Shown here: piece after piece, positions 22,638 through 33,302 of the stretch | How the letters are laid out: the number at the start of each line of letters is the position of its first letter | Numbering within the stretch: position 1 is the first letter of the stretch | Assembly: GCF_030272615.1 (NCBI RefSeq) | Contig: NC_081406.1 | Location: 166,329,521-166,393,520, forward strand | Direction of reading: 5' to 3' | Length of the DNA: 64,000 nt | Source: Cryptomeria japonica | Lineage: Eukaryota > Streptophyta > Pinopsida > Cupressales > Cupressaceae | The notes under the pieces: model-generated | Database searches by the model: none | The model's input: only the letters and a program-made list of their open reading frames with translations | What the model was told of the DNA's origin: nothing | Made by a program: the position numbers and the translations under genes

Positions 22638-23560
22638 ATTTTGCTTCTAGATGTCCGAAGACAATGGCTAAGTATGACAGACATAATAGGTTTGATAAGC
22701 ATGATAGAAATGATAATAGATATGAGAAGCATGGAAAGTATGATAAGCCTTACAAGTCTAAGCGGAAACTTAGGAACCAGAAAAACTGTTATTATGTTGC
22801 AGATGAAGGTGTTACAGATGATGAATCAAAAGGGGATGAAGTTGTGTTTATTGCCATTAAAGAAGATAGACATGTACCTATTGATTCCACTAGCTGTTTT
22901 GTTGAGGAGAAAGCTTTGGCCGCTAAGGTAGAAGAGAAGGGTGTATAGGTGATTGACAGCGGTTGTTCACATTATATGACCGGTGACAAAAGCAAATTTG
23001 TAAGCATGGAAAGGTATGATGGTAGAATAGTTAGATTTGGAGATGACAAAGCTTGTGTAATCCGTGGGAGAGGTTCTATTTCTTTGGATGGTAAGCATGA
23101 TACTGATGATGTCTTGTATGTTGAAGGTTTGAAGTATAATCTTTTGAGTGTTGGACAGATGGTTGATAAGGGTTATAATCTACAATTCAAGGATGGTAAA
23201 TGCAAAATCTTGAATGTCACCAGTATAGAGATTGCATCTAGGATTAAGACTGAAGGTAACATTTTTCATTTGAATGATTGTGAGAAAAGTTGTTTGATTG
23301 CTAAGATAGATGAGAGTTGGTTGTGGCATAAAAGGATATGCCATGTAAACTTTGATTCATTGATCGAGATCAGTTCTATTCAAGCTGTTAAAGATCTACC
23401 TAAGATTGTTAAACCTGTTAATCTGGTATGTAAGGAATGTCAGTTGGGTAAACAAACAAGGATTTCTTTCAAGAACAAACAGTATACATCTGATGGATTG
23501 CTGGATCTTGTGCATACTAACCTATGTGGACCTACAAATGTTAGAAGTTGCCAGAATTGA
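22638..23560 (+). pseudogene. pol: C1 gag end, protease and pre-integrase domain
   Basis: After S1 the frame gives the second half of the zinc knuckle, a basic linker (22664-22948, ending at a TAG) and then VIDSGCSHYMTGDKSKF, the copia protease active site (D-S-G). NLLSVGQM, LWHKRICHVNFDSL and CKECQLGKQTR (His/Cys zinc site of the pre-integrase domain) follow. The frame ends abruptly after LCGPTNVRS, where most of the integrase is missing. Confidence 0.9.
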
Positions 23561-24586
23561 AGCTGTTAGACTGTTACTTCCTTATGCTTCTTATAAAGAT
23601 TTCAAGGTATATCAAATGGATGTCAAATCTGCAATTTTGAATGGTGATCTAGAGGAAGAAGTTTACATTGAGCAACCTAATGGATTTTCACTTTCGGATG
23701 ATGGAGACATGTTTGCCGATGATATGCAGAAAGAATTTGAGATATCTATGATTGGTGAGATGAAGTTTTTCTTAGGTTTGCAGATTGCACAGACAGGAAA
23801 AGGTATCTTTATATCTCAAACTAAGTGTGTGAAGGAACTGTTGAAGAAGTTTGAACTAGATGATTCCAAACCGGTTGGAACTCCTACGGTGACTGGTTGT
23901 AAACTGTCCAAAAATGATGAATCTTCAAAAGCTAATCAAAGTTTGTACGGATCTATGGTTGGTGGACTGCTATATCTTACTCAGACTAGGCCTCACATTA
24001 TGCATGCGGTGTGTATGGCTGCTAGATATCAAGTTGATCAAAAGGAGAGTCATGTCATTGTTGTTAAGAGGATATTCAGATATCTAGAGGGAACTGTGGA
24101 TTATGGTTTATGGTATCTAAAGAATGATGATTTCATGTTATGTGCTTACACTGATGCAGATTGGGCTGGCGATGTTGATGACCGGAAGAGTACTACCGAT
24201 AGAGCATTCTTTTTGGGTAAGAAGCTGGTTTCATGGGCTAGCAAGAAACAAGATTTAGTATCTTTATCTACTGCTAAAGTTGAGTACATTGCTACTGCTA
24301 ATAATTGCACTCAGATAGTTTGGATGAAGCAAATGTTGAAAGATATCAGAATTTTTCATGATAAGCCTACTATTATATACTGTGATATTCCAGTGCTATA
24401 AACATGTCAAAGAATCCGATGCAACATTCAAAAACTAAGCATATATCAATCAAATATAATTACTTGAAAGAAAAAGTCAGTGAAGGGAAAGTGAAGCTGG
24501 AATATGTATCTACAAAGGAACAAATTGATGATATTTTCACTAAACGTTTGCCTACAGATACATTTGTCTATATGAGAGACAACTTT
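23561..24586 (+). pseudogene. pol: C1 RT remnant and RNase H
   Basis: Joins directly to ARIEAVRLLLPYASYKDF and VYQMDVKSAILNGDLEEEVY, then jumps from NGFSLSDDGD to MQKEFEISMIGEMKFFLG. The integrase core and the RT catalytic YVDD segment are therefore deleted. RNase H follows with YTDADWAGDVDDRKST (D), KVEYIA (E) and IIYCD (D), a frameshift near 24388, and the C-terminal YVSTKEQIDDIFTKRLP. The gene is cut near 24586 by inserted LTR S2. Confidence 0.9.
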
Positions 24587-27500
24587 GGGGTATCCACCCC
24601 CTATAATATCCCGGATAATTTTTTTTTGGTTTTTAAGTGCAATAATAATTACAAACAAACACATAACCCATTAAGGTTAGAAAATATAATCTCAAAGCTT
24701 GCTGAAATTGCAACCCTTCCACTTTCTGATCACCAAGTGCCCAATGTGGGAAGGTGAGAGCATACGATGATAAGGGGTTCCTTAACTCACTAATCTGCTG
24801 GAAATTATAAAGCAAATACAATACTAGACAGCAAGCCAAGCAAGGAACTTGGTGGTGAACCAGCCAAGAGAACAATACTACAGACACAAATCACTCTATC
24901 ACAATATTTCAGCGAGAGGACTAAATTACAAATTACTCAACTCAACTACTTATGCAGCAGGAGGATCATTACAACCAACATCACTCGACCGCTTATGTAG
25001 CAAGAGGACTAAATTACAAATTATCAGAGATAGGCGGCAAGCCGGCCTCTTCCACTTTTAAGTGGGATATGAGATTACAATCCAGAATGGGTTAGTAGTA
25101 CTGTAGTACTACTACTTAATCTTACAATCAAGAGGAAAATGAGAGTAGAAGAATATTGCCGAACATAAGAGATAATGATCATGGAACTCATTCAACATCA
25201 AAAACAGTAGGCTGGAAATGCATAACCAACAACCCATAAACTCACTAAATTACTCATATCTCACTCAAATCTCACTCAATTCACTCCAAATCACTCCCAA
25301 ACCAATACTAGACAAGCAACGACTAAGACAAGCAACAACTAAGACAAGCCAAAAGGAAGCTACAAAAGCACTTCAAAATACCTTGCACACATTCCAATGC
25401 ACTCTCTAAAACCCACACCTAGCTAGGATATTTCGATTTGCATTATTAAATACAAAACTCAGAGAAAAGTGCCACAAACTTACAAGATGTATCACCAACA
25501 GCAAGAAAGAAGATTGAACTAGTACCCAAAATGATCAGTCGCTCAAGCAGAGAGGTATGATCAAAAACTTGCTTCAGCTACAGGGAAACCAACAACTCCA
25601 GAAATCATTCAAAACTCCGAAAACACTGAAATATGCAATGAAAATATCATAGATTACAACACACAGCTAGGTTGTAATGTCCCCTTTTGGGATTTGCAGT
25701 AATTTAGTCCTGAAACAATAATTCCAACTTAATATGAGAATTGTAATACATTTATAAATATAATTTTATTAATTTTGAATATATTTCATTATAATATACA
25801 ACATAAAATTTTAAGGCTAGTTTGGGAAAGTGGTACTTATCTTGATAGATTCTCTTATTTGAATCATACGTTATTATATTGTAGACATCCCCTTAAGACC
25901 ATCTGATTGACATCTCACATTTAGTGAAGAATGGGTGAGAAAAACACAAATAATTTTCCCAAACAAAAAATCTTCAATCTTCAACATGTTGTTGACTCCT
26001 CTTAAACCATTGTTGACTTTTTGATAATGCTGATTGTTCAAATCCCAACCAATAATCTACAAGGTTTAAATGGGATTAAAATAAAAGCCTCAACCCATAT
26101 TAGAAGACTTCAAAGGGGTCCCATTCCCTTTAGTGGAGCCTGCTACTAAAACACAATAATAATCTCCAAACCTTTCCGTATTGCTGCAAACATTGAATGA
26201 GAATTCTTTATTATAGGAATATGAATATTTATTGTGTGGAGCCCACAAAACACTTGGCAAGCTTAATCTAATACTAATAAGCCTGAGTTTCTACTGAAAT
26301 TCTTTTTTCTCAAATCTGATTTCTCTGTCAAAACAAAGACTCCCCACGTGGTATTCCTTCTTTATAACAAGCTTCCACATCATAAGATAATTATAAATGA
26401 TGCTCAATTAATATGTGTTTTCTAAGTGCTACTTGATTCAAATAAAATAATTAAATCTGATCATGTATTGGACATAAATATCTGCTGTAGTCTCCTCTTA
26501 ATTCCCTTACTTTAATTCTGATGCCCAGGTCAGATCCAATGCTCTCTGTCCTCTTACCACTATTCTTCTCCTTTATTTATACCTTTCACTTCTAAAGGTC
26601 ACCACTCAAAATCGTGTCTTCCCATTCAAGTATTTCCAAACAGTTTGTTTATCATAATCACCATTCAACATTAAATATTCTAAATCGTTGTCTTATTTAT
26701 GATTAATCATTCAATTAGTCAACTTCTAAATACGGATTTGCTTTAGCTTATAGACATGTTCGATCTTCTTGTGCCTCGATGATCTAAGGATTTATTGATT
26801 CGATATGCTGCTGGGGAAAACACGTTGTGCCAAGTTTAAGGATCATAGTTATCTCTGACTGGCTGCAATATCAAGTCAAATCGGATGTTAACTATGACTC
26901 ATTCAATGGATGGTTAGTTTGATCATGAATCATCGAATCCTCTTTGTATCACCCATTGGGACTAATGATAATATTATCTCCCCTACTTGGCCAGTTACAT
27001 CTGTGCATTTGACTCCTTGTATATTATAGGGAATAGACATACCCTTTGACACTGATTAATTAATACTTCCTAATATCGCACCCCTTCATAATTTATTGTT
27101 AATTCATCCAAATTTCTACTGCTTCCTTCTTTATGATAATCGTTGACTATCATTGGCAATAATATGACTGTTTGTATATACAGATTGCTTTAGTATACAG
27201 ATTGCATCTATGATAAAGGGTTTCGATTTACTTCATTGCTTGCACGATTATATCTCCATCTCTGCGGATTGAAATTTAAAATTGAAATGGCTGTGTTTGT
27301 AATTATTGTTTATTATCTTTTGTCTAGCCAATAATCCTAACCATTCTTATCGATTTACCATACATGGACAACTGTTTGCTATTTCACTATCGCTCCAGGC
27401 AATTCCAAATTCCCAGAAATATTTCCTAAGGCTTCCCAAATCTGATGTTGTAATGTCCCAAATCCGCCATCTGCGTCCCTTGCTGCTTTTCCCTTTATCG

Positions 27501-29245
27501 CTATCCTTTACCCCCCACCTTTCCTCCTCACGGTGTGCCCTTTAATACCTGCGGGGGGGACATGTTGGAGTGGGCCCATCCAAGGGTCGTGGCCGCTGAA
27601 GGAGTGGTGAGCGGTGGTGACTGTTGGAGTCACCGCTCCTTGTTTGACCCACACTTCCCCTCGGCGCCTTAGACTATCTTCATCGCATTTCATTTAATGC
27701 TTCCGTTAGAAGTAATTCGCTCTTGTTTAGTGTGGTTTAAGGAGAGCATAAATAATTTATATTGTATATCGGTTCTATTAATGATATTGTATTAATACGA
27801 TATTATTCCAAATAATACTTATAATGTATTTTGACAATTCATGTTTATATTTTATATTTATTAAATAACACGTTATATGGTAAGTGTATGGCGGCCATTA
27901 GAAAAGGTTGTCGTTGTTGATCTCATTAATATTCCCTTAATTCTGTATAGACAATCACTCTTTCCTTAAATTGATAGTCTTTATGACTAGTCAACGATAT
28001 TCAATGCTAATCTTAACCACTCCTTAGTGATGCTCGAATCACTATAAGTGTCTTTCGTGCCAATAATATTAATTTAGTGTTGCTTAATTCGAATTACTAA
28101 TTTATTAATCTTAATTAATGATTATTTCCTCCTTAACATATCTCGGATGACCGCTGCCCTATTGCATTATAATTGTTTGATAGTTATTATATAAATAATA
28201 ATAAATAATAATCATATATAACAATAATAATAACTAATAATCATAACAATTAATAATAAACATTAATAATTATATATTAGAGGAAAATCGTGAAGTCTCA
28301 TAAATGAGACGATTTTCCAATATTATCAAATGTTTAACTAATAAATGTTTAATTATCGTATTTATTTAATCCAATGTCCAAGGAGGGGTTATGACAGGTA
28401 CTATATCTCAAGTACAAAACTGGAAACACTAGGGAGCTGCACTCCGAAGCTTCAAAGTTCATACGCCAATACAACAGCATAATGATGCAAATTTTCAAGA
28501 TGCCAAAATGAGAGCCCAAGGCTCATATTTATAACTTCACGCCTCCCCAAATGCAAATGCAAATGGCGCCCAAATTCCACTCAAATTCTTTTTCATTTCG
28601 TTTCATGTCTTCACCAACATGGCGCCCACTTTCCTCTTCCTAGGCAAGTTCGAAGTTTGCCTTATGGTGGCGTTTTTTGCAATATAAAAAACATAAAACA
28701 AGAGATGTTTTATCCTCCCCATTTGCCACCAAAAAATACGCCTTTTGACTTAGGAAATAACACATGGATATCAATTAATTAATTTTCTCTAAGTCATCCT
28801 CAAAACATTTAATCAGTAAATGCAATTATTTAAATATTAAACCTTTGACAAGGAAATAATATTTAATTAAATTACTTATGACTCCCATACTGATCATTAA
28901 CCAAAACCAAGATGAAGTGGATTAAAGAAGACCATAAAACTGTTGCAGGATCAGGACCCTGTTCACTGCCAAAAATAGAAATGCTGCATATTGCCACTTA
29001 CTAAAATTAGTAAGTCATGAATTACTACTCCGAAAAAGCATGATCTTCGCACCCAGTGATAGAGCATGGAAAGCTCAGTAAGACAACATCATCCAAACAG
29101 CCAACCCCTAACTTACTAAAAATAGTAAGTTCTCGCTTCACCAACATTTGAAACCCTAATTCTTCATTCCACAGCCTACGTGTCTCGGGAATAGGCCAAT
29201 GGACCACTGAAAGCAGATCATCGAGAAGGGGACATTATACCCCTC
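24587..29245. mobile_element. LTR-only insertion S2 in C1, with nested repeats
   Basis: Left end near TGGGGTATCCACCCC, right end GAGAAGGGGACATTATA at 29245. Related to S1 over its outer parts. It is split by 25673-28397; the sequence either side (ACAGCTAGGT and GGTACTATATC) suggests an AGGT-type short duplication. Without the nested part it is about 1.9 kb. The junction with C1 has no clear target duplication. No coding potential. Confidence 0.65.
25673..28397. mobile_element. Nested non-coding repeat in S2
   Basis: Starts TGTAATGTCCCC at 25673 and ends GGGGTTATGACA near 28397, again near mirror-image termini. A second start-like TGTAATGTCCC occurs at 27449, so another insertion may be hidden inside. 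Very AT-rich from 27700. A hairpin (GGAAAATCG / CGATTTTCC, 28282-28318) lies close to the right end. No ORF worth calling. Confidence 0.5.
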
Positions 29246-29583
29246 TTGATGAGAATTAGATGCTTTGAGTTGCATCCATCCGGTGGAATTTAGAACCTTA
29301 TTCTTTTATCCGAATTGATGTGTTGATGCTACTCCTCTGCTGGAGTAGTCTGTTGATTTGGTTGTGTATCCCAAAGGGAGAGAGATTCATGATTTTGTAT
29401 TGGGAGAGAGTTTGATTTTTTGTTTTGGAGATCTTTGGCATTACTGTCAAAGGGGGAGAGAGATCATGTGAAAAACTGCTTTATCTATTTTGATCTTAGG
29501 GGGAGTTTGCTAGTGATATCTTCTTTCTTTGGATCGATTGTTTTTCACATTCATATGTTGCCATCAATGCCAAAGGGGGACAT
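29246..29583 (+). other. C1 pre-LTR region with repeated polypurine tracts
   Basis: Five purine blocks related to AAAGGGGGAGAGAG occur near 29370, 29402, 29445, 29498 and 29570; the last (CCAAAGGGGGACA) directly precedes the 3' LTR. Multiple PPT copies at this place are described for Sireviruses. There is no long ORF, so any envelope-like gene is absent. Confidence 0.75.
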
Positions 29584-30863
29584 TGTTGGATTGTTGGGGA
29601 GATTGATGGATTTGGTTGTTGTCTTGTTGCTGCTAGGATATGTTGTTGTCATTGATGTCAACATATTCCTGTGATTTATTCCGGTGAGTTTGGAAAGAGT
29701 TTCTGATCCGGTTTTGAAGTTTGGTTTTGCTGATCACTGTTATGAAAAATTCAGTATTTCCGCCAGTATATTCCGATGTGATCAGATCTTGTACCAAGAC
29801 TTTGGGATATTGTTTGGGATGATCTTGTGTATCTTCATTTCACATGTTTCGTGATTTGGTGCTCCGCAAGTTATCTTTCTTCGTGATAGTTGTTGATTGG
29901 TTGTGTTCTTGAGCTTTGAGACGTTGACCAATCAAGATTTGAAAAGTGGTGTTGGTGCAACTGTTACGAATCGTTCTAACATGCTTGATGGTGTTTCCTA
30001 GTCATGTCCTATTTTTTTTGGTGATACGCATTGATCATTGTGCGAGTTTTTGGTGATTTCTATGAACCGGTCATGATTTTCATGTTATACGGTATTTCTG
30101 GCGGTGTAGTGTGTTGCAGTTGATCTTGGCATGATTTCCGGTGGAAGTGATTGTTTGGGAATTTGAATTACGTCCATGCTATGTAATGTAAATCATAATA
30201 TTGGTCCAGTGGTTGAATTTTGTATTGTGCAATGTAATTTTTGTAATTGTAAGTTGAGGGTTGATGGTTTAGCCGACCTTGTTATCAAGGTTGATGATTT
30301 GTATATATAGGTGAGATACTTATGTAATTTAGGTGTCGGTGTTGTGTCTACATTATCAAAGAGAGGTGATTGTGTGAACAAGAAACTTATCATTCAGTGT
30401 AGTGTTGAGGTGAGATTGGTGTTACAAAGCAGACAATTGTGCTTAACCAGAACTGTCATCAGGCATTTGTAGATGCTATCATTGCAGTTCATTTCTTCCG
30501 GATTGTAGTCCGAATTATTTTGTAACTCAGTGAGACTTCCCTGAGGGTTGTAGCCTTCCGAGCATATATATCTTTTGAAAAGTGAGCTCTAGGCAGTGTG
30601 CCTGAATGCATGTGCATTCCCCATTGTAATATTTTCACATACTATTGCAAAGTATCATCTTACTGTGGGTAGGTTCACACCATGGTTTTTCCCTTAACCG
30701 GGTTTTCCACGTGCAAAATCTTGGGGTTGTGTGTTGTTCTGTTAATGTTTATCTGTTCATTGCCACAGTTTATCAGTTTATGTTTTGAAGTTTAATTTGC
30801 TTTGATCCGGTGAAGACTGATTCACCCCCCCTTCTCAGTCTTCCTTCTTGATTGCTGCTAACA
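29584..30863 (+). repeat. C1 3' LTR
   Basis: 1280 bp, starts TGTTGGATTG and ends GCTAACA. Aligns end to end with 16228-17508, with many single-base differences, so C1 is an old insertion. Confidence 0.88.
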
Positions 30864-32333
30864 ATACCCGCTCAGAAAAAACAAAGGATAGAACCATCTC
30901 GTTCTGCCACATCAGGAAACATAATTGATACATTGTCTATTGATGAGTCATTGGCAGATATGGAGAATCCTTCCCTAGTTCATGAAGGAAATGTGGAGTC
31001 TGTCCATCAAGAAGATGAAGAGTCCCCGTCTCCTATAGGCACACAAATATTGGAGTCAGATAATGAAATGGATATTCTGGCCAATGAATTTCAAGAGGGA
31101 ATGATTTTCGTTCTTCGAGCAGGCCAGAATATGCCATGTGAAGAGAATGATCAAGAAGTGGAAGGCATTGAGTAGCCCACTGTTCCTCATTGGTTGAAGG
31201 AAATATTGAAAGTAAAGACACAAGAAATAGAAGTTTTGGAAGAAGACGATATGGCAGATTTATTGGCCAGATTAGAACAGGTTGCAATAAAGAAGATAGC
31301 CAAGAGGTTTTCCACCATCCAGAGAGATGAAACCAGTTGCAGGATAGTGCAGATAGTTACGCCAAAGGTTGATAAAGCAAAAGAGGATATTGCTCCTCAT
31401 GAATATGAAATTACCGCAATCAATTTGGGACCAACTACCAAGAAGCAGGAAGCTGAAGACTTGGATAATTCAGTTGCTTGCATGAAGGCAAGACTAGACA
31501 AAGAAGTAGAAAAGAAGAAAGAATACAAAAGAGAAGTTGAGAGCCCAAGAGAATACATCTAGCACTTGACTAAGCCACTTAACCAAGCCAATCCAGAAGC
31601 TCCTCCACTTTTGAATTCACAGGAGAGAAAAAATTCCGAGGAAGTAGTGATGGCTAGAGAAACTAAAAAACGGATGGAGAGCACAAGTAAAGAGGCAGCC
31701 ACATTTGTGGAAAGGTTAGCATTAACATATGGAAAAACATCCTCTTTACCCTCCAGGATTGCAAGTATGGCAGAAACATGGCCTGATCTTCAGGACATTC
31801 AAGAAAGAGTTATCCACTACCTAAGAGTGTTGAAAGGAATGTCAAATCAAGAGTTAATTGATGAAAATATAATTGAAGCATGAGCAGCATATGATTTCAG
31901 CAGTTGGAATTCGGTTGCACGGAGTGAGGTCTTGGAGAAGTCAAAGGCTAATGCAAACAGAGCTGAAGAGCAAATAAAAGAAATCCAAGACAAGATTTTC
32001 CTTGTAGCTACAAAAATGCTTGAGAAAGAAACCATACGTGAGAAGGATATGCAGCTGGAAAATCTAAAGAACAAGACACATGAAATCTTCCCCACTGGAC
32101 CAATCCTGAAGCAGAATTTGTCTAAGACATCGAACCTCCTGTTCATCAAAGATTCTTTCCAAAAGAAGGAACTAGATTGGGAAATCAGCTTTGTTTTATG
32201 TGCAGATGCTTTGGAAGGATTAGAATTCAGAGTCAGTGTGCTACCACATGTCACAATGGAAGAGGTTGATCAAATTGTTTACAAGTTCATTGAACATTCT
32301 GCCTCTCAACATGGGAAGGGGGTGCAATCCTAA
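30864..32333 (+). pseudogene. Family A ORF, copy A1, segment 3 (C-terminal, coiled-coil)
   Basis: Pieces 30864-31173, 31194-31562, 31566-31883 and 31932-32333 stay in related frames, broken by TAG (near 31171 and 31559) and TGA (31880). They match the A2 C-terminal half in order, for example VLPHVTMEEVDQIV against SLPSITLEEVRLIV, and STREKHLQTENL against TIREKDMQLENL. Composition is highly charged with heptad-like stretches, so a coiled coil is likely. No enzyme motif is visible. It ends in TAA at 32331-32333. Confidence 0.75.
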
Positions 32334-33302
32334 AAGATATCACCTTGTACACTTGTCTTACATGCACTGGATATTAATTTTATTTTGGGAAACCCTAATC
32401 AGGGTTAGATTGTCTTAATTTTGACCGTTGATCTTAGATTGATCTTGGCCATTCATTTTTTTTCAAAAATTCTATATAAACTCATTCTCTCATTTCATTT
32501 CAGTGTGGAGAGATTTATGAAATTGTTGTGTAGAGCTACTTGAATAATAAAAAGTTCATTATCAGTATTGTTTTGAAGACTTATTGTTATCAAGTGGTTG
32601 CATGGTTGCATATTTTCTTCAACATTTAGAATAGATTTGCTTTGAGTAATTTTCTTTGAAGTTGTTAGATGAATGAAGGATTGATAGTTTAGATTGGTGA
32701 AACTTTTGTTCATACTTTCTTTGGATGGATGATTTTCATTCAATGTGTAAAGTTAGCTTGATCTTTTGATGTGGATGCTTAACTTCTACTTTGAGTAATA
32801 TTGTTCAATTGATTGGTATTATTCATAAGTGTGAAAACCTTGAGCACAACCTTAGAAGATTGCAAATGCTTTGCGTAGTTGTCCTAAGTGTGGCGAAACA
32901 AAGTGTCGTTTATTGGTTTCACCCAATCTACACTGTCTCTTGAGTTCTTAGCAGTAGTTGAAATTCCTGAAAACTTATCCTTTTTATCTTTTTTTTGAAA
33001 TCCCAAATCAGAAAATCCAAAAACAAAGAGCATTTCTTGATAAATTCGCCTAAGTCCATCTTGTGAATGATACTAGTTGAAGCGTAAGTCCCTTTGTGTA
33101 TTACCACCATATCACAACGCCCCCTTGTGTATTACCACCATATCACAACGCCCATTGAGCTTATACACATGTCAAGACCTGACAAAAGAAACCTTGGAAT
33201 CGCCATATGATCTTCTCACAATCTTAGAATAAGCGGTGATTTTTCAAGAGAGGACAGAGTGTCATTGGACATTTTATTTTGTTATCGGTGAATGATAAAA
33301 CA
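32334..33302 (+). repeat. A1 3' region
   Basis: Non-coding. It contains an AACCCTAATCAGGGTT near-palindrome at 32391-32406, a TATA-like CTATATAAACTC near 32473, a 31-bp direct duplication at about 33090-33153, and the terminal GATAAAACA. A2 has the same series (palindrome at 41601-41618, CTATATAAGG near 41537, GTAGTTGTCC..AGTGTGGCGAA, terminal GATAAAACA at 40806), so the 3' end of family A is defined by two copies. Confidence 0.65.

Larger units (their letters stand above)
16228..30863 (+). mobile_element. Ty1/copia retrotransposon C1, Sirevirus-like, internally deleted
   Basis: LTRs of 1281 and 1280 bp (16228-17508, 29584-30863), a PBS two bases inside, and Gag-Pol pieces in the order gag, protease, a deleted integrase, partial RT, RNase H, then a stretch with repeated polypurine motifs before the 3' LTR. 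Taking out the two inserted LTR units leaves about 5.7 kb. The repeated AAAGGGGGAGAG motifs before the 3' LTR are a known Sirevirus trait. The target duplication is not clean (GGACC left, ATACC right). Confidence 0.85.
1272..33302 (+). mobile_element. Family A, copy A1 (interrupted twice)
   Basis: Starts TGTTGTGACC at 1272 and ends GATAAAACA at 33302. Removing the two nested retrotransposons (4248-14711 and 16228-30863) leaves about 6.9 kb: a 2.8-kb leader, a long ORF in three pieces, and a ~970-bp 3' region. Copy A2 (minus strand) has the same order and 3' end, and A3 and A4 the same 5' end, so this is a real repeat unit. It interrupts copia C2: the flanks are CATTC on the left and CACAC on the right, a possible decayed 5-bp target duplication. 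I do not recognise the family. The two ends are not direct repeats of each other, so it is not a standard two-LTR element as seen here. Confidence 0.6.
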
